Source: Bradyrhizobium lablabi
GTDB lineage: Bacteria > Pseudomonadota > Alphaproteobacteria > Rhizobiales > Xanthobacteraceae
NCBI RefSeq assembly: GCF_018131005.1
Contig: NZ_JAFCJK010000005.1
Coordinates: 248,001-312,000, forward strand
Direction of reading: 5' to 3'
DNA: 64,000 nt
How positions within the stretch are numbered: the stretch's first letter is position 1; the number at the start of each line of letters is the position of its first letter. Both the position numbers and the translations under genes were made by a program. Shown piece after piece: positions 53,332-60,468 of the stretch. The notes below the pieces were generated by a model. It saw nothing but the letters and a program-made list of their open reading frames with translations, searched no databases and was not told the origin of the DNA.

Positions 53332-54663
53332 TCAGGCTGTTGTCTTAACAGCCTTTGCTGTCTTGGCGCTGGGGGCGCTCGCTGCTTCTGCTGCGGCCTC
53401 GTTACCGAGAATGAAGGAGCGCCGCAGCGGCTTGATTACGAACAGCGCCATTAGCGCCGCGGTGGCGTTGAGCGCGACCGCGATCACGAACACGGCCTGC
53501 CAGCCGTAGCCTGCGGCGATGAGGCTGGCAGCGGGAACGAGCAGGGAGGCTGTGCCCTTCGCCGTGTAAAGCATGCCGTTATTCGTGGTGGCGAACTTCG
53601 AGCCGAACGTATCGCCGCAGGTCGCCGGAAACAGGCTGTAGATTTCGCCGAACACGCCGAAATAGACCGCGGTCGCCAGCACGAAGACCATCGGGTTGTG
53701 GCCGTAGGTGGAGAGCGTCAGCAGCATCAAGGCGGCCGTGCCGAATGCGATGAACATCGTGTGCTCGCGGCCGATCGTATCGGAGACCCAGCCGAAGAAC
53801 GGGCGCCCGAAGCCGTCGAAGATGCGGTCGAGCGAGATCGCAAAGGTCAGTGCCGCCATCTGGAAGCCTGCGAGCGTCACCGGCGTGTTGGCGATCTTGT
53901 AATCGTGCGCGATCGGCGCGATTTGCGCCGCCGTCATCAGACCGCCGGCGGCGACCATCACGAACACCAGATACATGACCCAGAAGATCGGGCTGCGCAG
54001 CACCTGCGGCGGCGTGAAGTCGATCTTGGTCTGGGGCAGATTGAGCTGCTTCTTCTTCGGCGGCATCGCAACCTTCGGCGGAGCGATGAAGAAGGCAAGC
54101 ACGAACACGATCACGCCCTGGCCGATGCCGAAATTGAGGAAGGCGGCCTGATAGCCGCTTGCGGCGATCATGCTTGCGATCGGCACGACCGTGAGGGCGG
54201 CACCGGCGCCGAAGCCAGCAGCGGTGGCGCCGGCGGCGAGGCCGCGGCGATCCGGAAACCACTTCAGCGCGTTGCCGACGCAGGTGCCGTAGACCGCGCC
54301 CGCGCCCATGCCGCCGACGACGGCGGCAGCGTACAGAGTTGCGAGGGAATCGGCGTAAGAGTTGAGAATCCAGGAGAGCGCGATCATGACGCCGCCGAAC
54401 ATGATGACCAAACGCGGGCCATATTTATCGACGAACCAGGCCTCGACCGGCACCAGCCAGGTTTCGGTCACGACGAAGATCGTGAAGGCAAGCTGGATCG
54501 AGGCGCGGCCCCAGTGATGGGTGGCGTCGATCGGATCAACGAACAGCGTCCAGCCGTACTGGAGGTTTGCGATCATCGCCATGCAGACGATGCCCATGGC
54601 AAGCTGTAGCCAGCGAAAGCCGCCGGACGACGGTGCAGTAGCGGCCGTAGTGTTGGAAACCAT
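53332..54663 (-). CDS. MFS transporter, oxalate/formate antiporter (OFA) family, copy 1
   Basis: 443 aa with about 12 membrane helices, from an ATG preceded by GGGAGGAATTG. The OFA signature is present: ANLQYGWTLFVDPI in helix 1, TETWLVPVEAWFVDKYGPRL in the loop 2-3 region, and GAVYGTCVGNALKWFPDRRG in helix 4-5. OxlT of Oxalobacter exchanges oxalate for formate; relatives carry other small acids. Location beside oxc and frc supports oxalate uptake. The C-terminal tail is Ala/Lys-rich. Operator site B lies 82 bp upstream. Confidence 0.9.
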   Translation of the reverse strand: MVSNTTAATAPSSGGFRWLQLAMGIVCMAMIANLQYGWTLFVDPIDATHHWGRASIQLAFTIFVVTETWLVPVEAWFVDKYGPRLVIMFGGVMIALSWILNSYADSLATLYAAAVVGGMGAGAVYGTCVGNALKWFPDRRGLAAGATAAGFGAGAALTVVPIASMIAASGYQAAFLNFGIGQGVIVFVLAFFIAPPKVAMPPKKKQLNLPQTKIDFTPPQVLRSPIFWVMYLVFVMVAAGGLMTAAQIAPIAHDYKIANTPVTLAGFQMAALTFAISLDRIFDGFGRPFFGWVSDTIGREHTMFIAFGTAALMLLTLSTYGHNPMVFVLATAVYFGVFGEIYSLFPATCGDTFGSKFATTNNGMLYTAKGTASLLVPAASLIAAGYGWQAVFVIAVALNATAALMALFVIKPLRRSFILGNEAAAEAASAPSAKTAKAVKTTA

Positions 54664-54745
54664 CAATTCCTCCCGAACGCGCTCTTCCAGTTGAGACTGC
54701 TGTCGCAAAAGTTGTGACTTATTGTCGCAAGCGTCAGGGGGAAGT

Positions 54746-54762
54746 TGGTATACTATATCCCA
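54746..54762. promoter_or_regulatory. Operator-like site B upstream of antiporter gene 1
   Basis: TGGTATACTATATCCCA fits TGGTAT-N5-ATACCA with one changed base in the right arm. Flanking bases also match site C (TT before it; a CAAG shortly after), as expected for promoters of duplicated genes. Confidence 0.6.
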
Positions 54763-54857
54763 CAATGCAAGCCGAATCTCGGGTTGCGCTGCAACAAAAA
54801 ATTCACATGCGTGCGATGGAGTCGGCGCTGCATCCACACGTGCTGTTGCGCCCAATG

Positions 54858-54886
54858 AAAAACGCCCGGCGTTTCCGCCGGGCGTT
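54858..54886 (-). terminator. Rho-independent terminator after antiporter gene 2
   Basis: On the minus strand AACGCCCGGCG, loop GAAA, CGCCGGGCGTT and further T residues. The 11-bp stem with a stable GNRA tetraloop sits 32 bp after the antiporter stop. Confidence 0.92.
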
Positions 54887-54918
54887 TCGGTTTCGGGGTG
54901 ATGAGTTGCCGCCGCCGC

Positions 54919-56211
54919 CTAAGCGGTGGTCGACTTGGCGACCACGACCTTTCGCCACGGCTTGAGCAGCGCGATTGCGAGCAGCGAGGCCAGGATATTG
55001 GCGCCGGCGGCAATGATGAACACCTGATCCCAATTGCCCGACGACTGCTGCATGTAGTTCGCGATCGGAACCAACAGCGCGGCGGTGCCCTTGGCCGTGT
55101 AGAGCAGTCCGGCATTCGTCGTCGCGAATTTGGCGCCGAACGTGTCGGTGCAGGTCGAGGGGAACAGCGAGTAGATCTCGCCCCAGGCAAAGAACACGAA
55201 GCCGGACAGGATGACGAACCAGACCGGGTCGTGGCCCCAGAGGTAGAGCATCCAGATGCCGAGGCCTTCCATGCCGAAGGCAATGAACATCGTGTTCTCG
55301 CGGCCGATCATGTCGGAGATCCAGCCGAAGAACGGACGCGTCAGGCCGTTGAGGATGCGGTCGATGGTTGCGGCGAACGTCACCGCAGTCATGGTCATGC
55401 CGACGAGCGTCACCGGAATGTTGTCGACCTTCCAGTCGACCGCGATCGGTTTCAGGTTCGCCGTCACCATCAGGCCGCCCGCGCCGACGATCACGAACAT
55501 GAAGTACATCAGCCAGAAGATAGGCTGCCGCAGCACTTCGGTCGGCTGATAGTTGCGCCGGGTCTGGACCAGATTCGCATTCTGCGCCACTGGCGGCACC
55601 TGTCCGGGTTTCGGAGCGAGCAGGAAGAACGAGAGCAGCACGATGATGATGCCCTGGCCGAGACCGAAATAGAGGAACGTGGTCTGGAAGCCGGAGTCCT
55701 TGATCATCGCCTGGATCGGCGCAACCGTCAGCGCGGATCCGGCGCCGAAGCCTGCGGCGGTGATGCCGGCAGCGAGGCCGCGCTTGTCAGGAAACCATTT
55801 CAGCGCGTTGCCGACGCAGGTGCCGTAGACGGCGCCGGCGCCGATGCCCGCGATGATCATGCCGAGATAGTAACCGTTGAGCGTGGTCGCCTTGGCGTTG
55901 AGCATCCAGCCGATGGCGCAGAGAATGCCGCCGATCAGCACGACGATGCGCGGACCATACTTGTCGACGAACCAACCCTCGACCGGCACGAGCCAGGTCT
56001 CGAACAGCACGAAAAGGGTGAAGGCCCATTGGATCGATGCGCGATCCCATCCGAACGTCTTCTGGATATCCGGAACGAAGAACGTCCAGCCATATTGATA
56101 ATTGGCGATCATCACCATTGCGGCGACGCCGAGCGTAAGCTGTGTCCAGCGGAAAGCGTCGCTGACACGCGCTGCCGTCGAGGCCGTCGTTGCGTGAACC
56201 ATTTCGGTCAT
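54919..56211 (-). CDS. MFS transporter, oxalate/formate antiporter (OFA) family, copy 2
   Basis: 430 aa, about 12 membrane helices, from an ATG with GGGAGGAGCT directly upstream. It is clearly paralogous to copy 1: ANYQYGWTFFVPDIQ, ETWLVPVEGWFVDKYGPRIV, GAVYGTCVGNALKWFPDKRG and LTRPFFGWISDMIGRENTMF align along the whole length. Each copy has its own terminator and operator-like site (site C here), so they can be expressed separately. Transport of oxalate, formate or a related acid is likely. Confidence 0.9.
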   Translation of the reverse strand: MTEMVHATTASTAARVSDAFRWTQLTLGVAAMVMIANYQYGWTFFVPDIQKTFGWDRASIQWAFTLFVLFETWLVPVEGWFVDKYGPRIVVLIGGILCAIGWMLNAKATTLNGYYLGMIIAGIGAGAVYGTCVGNALKWFPDKRGLAAGITAAGFGAGSALTVAPIQAMIKDSGFQTTFLYFGLGQGIIIVLLSFFLLAPKPGQVPPVAQNANLVQTRRNYQPTEVLRQPIFWLMYFMFVIVGAGGLMVTANLKPIAVDWKVDNIPVTLVGMTMTAVTFAATIDRILNGLTRPFFGWISDMIGRENTMFIAFGMEGLGIWMLYLWGHDPVWFVILSGFVFFAWGEIYSLFPSTCTDTFGAKFATTNAGLLYTAKGTAALLVPIANYMQQSSGNWDQVFIIAAGANILASLLAIALLKPWRKVVVAKSTTA

Positions 56212-56263
56212 AGCTCCTCCCAACGCGCATATCGTCATTCTGTTCTAGCGCGGAGCGGCATCT

Positions 56264-56280
56264 TGGTATCCGATATGCCA
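56264..56280. promoter_or_regulatory. Operator-like site C upstream of antiporter gene 2
   Basis: TGGTATCCGATATGCCA: TGGTAT-N5-ATGCCA, one mismatch to the perfect palindrome; with flanks it extends to TTGG...CCAA. It lies 52 bp before the start codon. Confidence 0.62.
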
Positions 56281-56373
56281 ACATTCAAGCGACCGTCGCG
56301 GGCCCGTGCGCAAATGTCGCAGGCGGCATGGATTGTGGGGCGCTGATGGCGATTGGACCGATCTTGCCGCGCG

Positions 56374-57873
56374 TCAGGCCACCGCCGTTCGCAGCCGGCT
56401 GTAACCTTCCGCAATCGCCGACCAGAACAGCGCGACAAGTCCCAGCACCATGATGGAAGAGACCAGCCCATTCGAGAAGAACACCCCCAGCGAGCCTTGT
56501 GACCCGAGCAGCGATTGCCGGAATGCTTCCTCCGCCTTGTCGCCGAGCACGATCGCCAGCACCAGGGGCGCCAGAGGGTAATTGCACTTCTTGAGCAGAT
56601 AACCCAGCACGCCGAACACCAGCATCAGCATCACGTCGAACGTGCTGTTGTGGACCGAGTAGGCGCCAATCGCGCAGAGCACCAGAATGAGAGGCGCGAT
56701 GATGCTGAACGGCACGCGAAGAATTGCAGCGAAGATGGGCACGCAGGTGAGCACGACGAGAAGGCCCGCGAGATTGCCGAGATACATCGACGCGATGAGG
56801 CCCCAGACAAACTCCTTTTGCTCGACGAACAGCATCGGGCCTGGCTGCAAGCCCCAGATCAGCAGTCCGCCGAGCAGAACGGCGGCCGTCGGCGAGCCGG
56901 GCACGCCAAGCGACAGCATCGGCAGCAGGGCCGAGGTGCCGGCGGCATGAGCGGCCGTCTCCGGGGCGATCACGCCTTCGATTTCGCCGTTGCCGAAATT
57001 GCCGCCTCGCTTCGCCAGCCGTTTGGCGATGCCGTAACTCATGAACGATGCCGGCGTCGCTCCGGCCGGCGTGATCCCCATCCAGCAGCCGATCAGGCAG
57101 GAGCGCAGCGACGTGATCCAATACGCGGGCAATTCCTTCCAGGTTTGCAGCACGACCCGCAGGTTGATCCTTGCCTGGCCGCCGCGGAAGCTCAATCCTT
57201 CCTCCATCGTCAGAAGAATTTCACCGATGCCGAACAGGCCGATCACGGCGATCAGAAAATCGAATCCGTTCAGCAGTTCCGTAACGCCGAATGTCAACCG
57301 GAGTTGTCCCGTGATCGAATCGAGCCCGACGGCCGCAAGCGCGAAGCCGATCATCATCGCAGCAATCGTCTTGAAGGGCGGCTCCTTGCTCAATCCGACG
57401 AAGCTGCAAAACGCGAGAAAATACACGGCGAATTTTTCCGCGGGACCAAATCGCAATGCGAAGCCTGCGACCAGCGGCGCTACCAGCGTGATCATGACGA
57501 CGGCGAACAGCGCACCCACGAAGGAGGAAGTGAAGGCCGCGGTCAACGCCTCTCCGGGCTTGCCCTGCTGCGCCATCGGATAGCCGTCGAACGTCGTCGC
57601 CACCGACCAGGGTTCGCCCGGTATGTTGAACAGGATCGAGGTGATCGCGCCGCCGAACAATGCGCCCCAATAGATGCAGGACAGCATGATGATCGCCGAT
57701 GTCGGCGGCATGCTGAAGGTCAGCGGCAGGAGGATCGCGACGCCATTTGCGCCGCCGAGCCCCGGAAGCACGCCGATGATGACCCCGAGCATGATGCCGA
57801 CCAGCATCAGCATCATGTTGTAGGGCTGCAGGGCTACCGCGAAGCCGTGAAAAAGATTGGCGAGCTCTTCCAT
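56374..57873 (-). CDS. tctA: Tripartite tricarboxylate transporter, large membrane subunit
   Basis: 499 aa from the ATG at MEELANLFHGFAVAL. TctA-family motifs are GVLPGLGGANGVAILLPLTF near residue 45, WGALFGGAITSILFNIPGEP near 90 and SLGVPGSPTAAVLLGGLLIW near 340. With TctB and the binding protein TctC it imports carboxylates using an ion gradient. It is the last gene of tctC-tctB-tctA. A rhizobial palindromic repeat fills the gap to tctB. The substrate is unknown: citrate, other tricarboxylates, dicarboxylates and aromatic acids are all known for the family. Confidence 0.94.
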   Translation of the reverse strand: MEELANLFHGFAVALQPYNMMLMLVGIMLGVIIGVLPGLGGANGVAILLPLTFSMPPTSAIIMLSCIYWGALFGGAITSILFNIPGEPWSVATTFDGYPMAQQGKPGEALTAAFTSSFVGALFAVVMITLVAPLVAGFALRFGPAEKFAVYFLAFCSFVGLSKEPPFKTIAAMMIGFALAAVGLDSITGQLRLTFGVTELLNGFDFLIAVIGLFGIGEILLTMEEGLSFRGGQARINLRVVLQTWKELPAYWITSLRSCLIGCWMGITPAGATPASFMSYGIAKRLAKRGGNFGNGEIEGVIAPETAAHAAGTSALLPMLSLGVPGSPTAAVLLGGLLIWGLQPGPMLFVEQKEFVWGLIASMYLGNLAGLLVVLTCVPIFAAILRVPFSIIAPLILVLCAIGAYSVHNSTFDVMLMLVFGVLGYLLKKCNYPLAPLVLAIVLGDKAEEAFRQSLLGSQGSLGVFFSNGLVSSIMVLGLVALFWSAIAEGYSRLRTAVA

Positions 57874-57911
57874 TTCGATATGTCCTGCAACAGCGAACAG
57901 TCCGGCGTCTA

Positions 57912-58001
57912 GAGCATGATCCGGAACAGTGTTCAGCGGTTTTCCGCGGAGATCATGCTCAAACAAAAGCTGGAGCGCGACGATGATTCATCTCATCGCG
58001 C
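57912..58001. repeat. RIME-like rhizobial palindromic repeat between tctB and tctA
   Basis: GAGCATGATC at 57912-57921 pairs with GATCATGCTC at 57951-57960. A second pair, GCGCGA at 57975-57980 and TCGCGC at 57996-58001, follows. Order and motifs match the two-palindrome Rhizobium intergenic mosaic element type (from memory; no search run). It ends against the tctB stop codon. Confidence 0.75.
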
Positions 58002-58496
58002 CTAGAGACCGAGCCATTCCTCGACGGGTCCCTTGGGGAGGGGGACGAGGAACCAGCGTTCGAAGACGAGGTAGGTGACGATCGGCATCCCCAGCGCCAC
58101 CGCAAAGACCGTGAGCCAGCGGTATCCGCCAAGCCAGCGCATGAACCAGCCGATGAAGACGATCGAGGCGACGTAGAGGCCGACAAAAGGCATCGAGCCG
58201 ACATAGATCGCGGTGGGCACGACGACGCTCATCACCTGGCGAAGCTGGCCCCACTCAGCGAACAGTCGATCGTCATGATCCCGCAACGCGTTCCAGAGAT
58301 TGATGGCGCTCGCAGCGACGATGGAAACGCCCACGTAGAAAGGAAAGAAACCGGCGCGCGGGCCCTCGGCACCCCAGTTGATGCCGGCCTTCAGGCTGCC
58401 GACGATCACGATCAAGCCGAAAACTGCGATCAGCAGCGCGGTCCCCCTTTCCACCGCCTTGTGTGTCGGGCCGCCGTCCGATCCATGCGCGGTCAT
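58002..58496 (-). CDS. tctB: Tripartite tricarboxylate transporter, small membrane subunit
   Basis: 164 aa from ATG with GGAGGCGTT upstream. It has four hydrophobic segments; AINWGAEGPRAGFFPFYVG-like sequence near residue 33 (GINWGAEGPRAGFFPFYVGV) is the TctB hallmark. It forms the membrane part with TctA. Its stop codon abuts the palindromic repeat. Confidence 0.9.
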   Translation of the reverse strand: MTAHGSDGGPTHKAVERGTALLIAVFGLIVIVGSLKAGINWGAEGPRAGFFPFYVGVSIVAASAINLWNALRDHDDRLFAEWGQLRQVMSVVVPTAIYVGSMPFVGLYVASIVFIGWFMRWLGGYRWLTVFAVALGMPIVTYLVFERWFLVPLPKGPVEEWLGL

Positions 58497-58518
58497 AACG
58501 CCTCCAGAAGAAGGTGAT

Positions 58519-58531
58519 CTTGGAATCCAAG
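58519..58531. promoter_or_regulatory. Perfect small palindrome upstream of tctB
   Basis: CTTGGAATCCAAG is a 6+1+6 palindrome, 22 bp upstream of the tctB start and 46 bp after the tctC stop. It does not share the N5 spacing of the oxalate operators. Confidence 0.3.
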
Positions 58532-58576
58532 CCAAATCAGGGGCTCGCGCGTCCGCGCTTTCTTGATCTCGCTGGA

Positions 58577-59581
58577 TCAATTCGCGGGAGCGAGGAAGCC
58601 GGCGTCTTTCATCAGGGCCTCGTGGCGCTTTTCCTCCGCCTCAACCCATTTCGCGTAGTCGGGTCCGGTCAGGAAGGTCGTGTTGAAAGCGCCGCTCTTC
58701 ATGAAATCCTGCCACTCCGGCGTGGCGCGCACCTTCTTGAAAAGCTCGATGTAATATTCGACCTGATCCTTGCTGGCTCTCGGCGACATGAAGATGCCGC
58801 GCAGCATCAGATACTCCATCTCGAGGCCCTGCGACTTGCAGGTCGGAATATCCTTCCAGCTCTTACCCTCGGCGATCGGCTCGCTATAGGCCATCGGTTG
58901 AGCGTCGAAGACGCAGAGCGGACGGAGTTTGCCGCCCCGCCATTGCGCCACTGCTTCGATCGGATTGTTGACGGTTGAATCGACGTGGTTGCCGACAAGC
59001 TGAACGGCGACTTCACCGCCGCCTTTGTAGGGAATGTACGTGAATTTCGTAGCGATCGCCTTCTCGATGGCGACCGTGATGATCTGGTCCTCTTGCTTCG
59101 AGCCGGTGCCCCCCATTTTCAGCGTGCCGGTCGGCGCCTTCTTGATGGCGTCGACATACTCCTTGACGTTGGTGTAGGGCTTCTCGGCGTTCACCCAGAG
59201 CACGAACTCGTCCAGCGCCAGCATGGCGACGGGCGTGAGATCCTTCCAGTTGAAGGGAATGCCTGTTGCCAGCGGCGTCGTGAACAGGTTCGACAGCGTG
59301 ATGACGATCTTGTGGGGATTGCCCGACGACGCCTTCACGTCGAGAAAGCCTTCACCTCCGGCGCCGCCGGCCTTGTTGATGACGACCAGGGGCTGCTTCA
59401 TCAAATTGTGCTTGGTGACGATGCCCTGGATCGTGCGCGCCATCTGATCTGCGCCGCCGCCGGTGCCGGCCGGGACGATGAACTCAACCGGACGAACCGG
59501 CTCCCAGGCGGCTCGGGCCTCGATACCGCCCGCGCACAGCGCCGTCGCCGTTGCCAAGGCAACGTGAATGAAAGGCTTCAT
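58577..59581 (-). CDS. tctC: Tripartite tricarboxylate transporter substrate-binding protein (Bug family)
   Basis: 334 aa from the ATG at MKPFIHVALATATALCAGG with GGGAGAG upstream. A signal peptide ends near ARAAW. The mature part has VRPVEFIVPAGTGGGADQMA, the Bug-family N-terminal motif, and NKAGGAGGEGFLDVK. It is a high-affinity periplasmic carboxylate receptor. It is the first gene of the tctCBA set. Confidence 0.93.
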   Translation of the reverse strand: MKPFIHVALATATALCAGGIEARAAWEPVRPVEFIVPAGTGGGADQMARTIQGIVTKHNLMKQPLVVINKAGGAGGEGFLDVKASSGNPHKIVITLSNLFTTPLATGIPFNWKDLTPVAMLALDEFVLWVNAEKPYTNVKEYVDAIKKAPTGTLKMGGTGSKQEDQIITVAIEKAIATKFTYIPYKGGGEVAVQLVGNHVDSTVNNPIEAVAQWRGGKLRPLCVFDAQPMAYSEPIAEGKSWKDIPTCKSQGLEMEYLMLRGIFMSPRASKDQVEYYIELFKKVRATPEWQDFMKSGAFNTTFLTGPDYAKWVEAEEKRHEALMKDAGFLAPAN

Positions 59582-59909
59582 CTTGTTTCTCTCCCTTCGA
59601 ATTCTTGAACGCGCCGCTCTTTGGCGGCTTGCGATCAACCCATCCCGATCATGTGCTTCCGCTCATCCCCTTGGTGGCGAGAGTTCACCCGTCGATTTCA
59701 TCAAACTGTAAGAGGGCTGTTCAGACGCGGCATCCGCTTCTTTCGAATAATGCTCGACCCGGAGACACAGGTTGCACGGGCCGGCCTTCGATCCTGCGAC
59801 GCGGTTGCGATCGCCCGGCGTACTCTTCGAAGCTATGCGACATGCCAGCGCGCGAACAATCAGCGCCGCGGCTTCATGACCGGACGAATTGTCGCAGAAA
59901 GGTGTTGTT

Positions 59910-59921
59910 GGGGGGGGGGGG
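59910..59921. repeat. G12 homopolymer tract
   Basis: Twelve consecutive G residues on the plus strand (C12 on the tctC strand), 329 bp upstream of the tctC start. It is non-coding. Such tracts are rare in this GC-rich genome type and prone to slippage and assembly error. Confidence 0.85.
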
Positions 59922-59930
59922 ACAAACAGA

Positions 59931-59955
59931 AATGGCCCCGAAAAACGGGGCCATT
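59931..59955 (-). terminator. Probable terminator downstream of the 45-codon gene
   Basis: The perfect 10-bp stem AATGGCCCCG / CGGGGCCATT has a 5-base loop (TTTTT on the minus strand). It is followed on that strand by TCTGTTTGT, a weak U-tract. It would stop minus-strand transcripts coming from the small gene before they reach tctC. Confidence 0.55.
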
Positions 59956-60096
59956 GGTCGAAAGTAGAATTTCGGATCGGATTTTGCGGAAGCAGCCCGG
60001 CGGCGACCGCCGGATAATCGATCCCTATGGGGTTTTCAAGCGAAGTGGAAGCCGGTTCACGTGAAGAAAACGAGTCAGGACAAGAAACAAGAGCTT

Positions 60097-60119
60097 CGGT
60101 TCTGATTCGATCAGAACCG
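60097..60119. repeat. Hairpin repeat abutting the 45-codon gene
   Basis: CGGTTCTGAT and ATCAGAACCG flank a 3-base loop. Outer GAGC/GCTC bases extend it imperfectly to within a few bases of the stop codon of the small gene. From memory, this element occurs in other Bradyrhizobium intergenic regions. Confidence 0.55.
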
Positions 60120-60128
60120 ATAATGCTC

Positions 60129-60266
60129 TTAGAGCCCGAAGCGTGGCAGGTCGCCGTTCCGGTTGGAGATCTCCGCGCTCTTCATCAGCAGGCGGTCGAT
60201 CGTAGCCAGAAGACGGCCGAGCAGGGTGGTGTTGGGCGCGAGCGTGATAGCGGCAGTTTTGGACAT
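60129..60266 (-). CDS. Small protein, 45 aa, unknown function (in candidate oxalate regulon)
   Basis: The protein begins MSKTAAITLAPNTTLLGRLL and ends SNRNGDLPRFGL. A good ribosome binding site (GGAAGGGGA, 5 bp from ATG) and a clean stop support translation. The central stretch LLGRLLATIDRLLMKSAE would form an amphipathic helix; there is no signal peptide or Cys. The C-terminal RNGDLPRFGL looks like a conserved tail, reminiscent of small DUF1127-type proteins, but I cannot assign a family. Operator-like site D lies 56 bp upstream and site E 137 bp upstream. A terminator closes frc before this gene, so it has its own promoter. Confidence 0.65.
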   Translation of the reverse strand: MSKTAAITLAPNTTLLGRLLATIDRLLMKSAEISNRNGDLPRFGL

Positions 60267-60321
60267 CGTATTCCCCTTCCTTCGAGGCCAGCTATGTGCC
60301 TCATCATCTGGGGCTTACTCT

Positions 60322-60338
60322 ATGTATACCAGATGCCA
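60322..60338. promoter_or_regulatory. Operator-like site D upstream of the 45-codon gene
   Basis: ATGTATACCAGATGCCA; on the minus strand TGGCAT-N5-ATACAT. It has two mismatches to the perfect palindrome and the same 5-bp centre. A possible promoter, TTGTTC-N17-TAGAGT on the minus strand, would overlap it. Confidence 0.55.
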
Positions 60339-60402
60339 AGAACAACGCGTTTGTTTGCATGGCAGCATAAACGACTGTGCAACGCAGCAAAAATGGGTCG
60401 AT

Positions 60403-60419
60403 TGGTATCCCAAATAGCA
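60403..60419. promoter_or_regulatory. Operator-like site E between frc terminator and the 45-codon gene
   Basis: TGGTATCCCAAATAGCA: TGGTAT-N5-ATAGCA, the left arm perfect and the right arm with two changed bases. It touches the T-run side of the frc terminator and is 81 bp (centre to centre) from site D. Confidence 0.5.
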
Positions 60420-60446
60420 AAAAGGCCGCCGGAACCGGCGGCCTTT
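60419..60446 (-). terminator. Rho-independent terminator after frc
   Basis: On the minus strand AAAGGCCGCCGG pairs with CCGGCGGCCTTT (12 bp in total, 6-base apical region), then a run of five T residues. It lies 23 bp after the frc stop. Confidence 0.92.
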
Positions 60447-60468
60447 GCATGTGGTGTCTCAGCTTGGC

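Larger units (their letters stand above)
59582..60128. other. Long intergenic region with hairpins and a homopolymer
   Basis: 547 bp with no gene I can support. It contains the presumed tctC promoter (no clear -35/-10), a 12-base G run at 59910-59921, hairpins at 59931-59955 and 59997-60013, and part of a repeat at 60097-60119. No TGGTAT-N5-ATACCA site was found here. Confidence 0.6.

Noticed and set aside
56220..56300. Sigma-54 promoter before antiporter gene 2 (TTGGCA on the minus strand)
   Set aside because: The -12 GC element at the required spacing is missing; the sequence is better explained as part of the palindromic operator.
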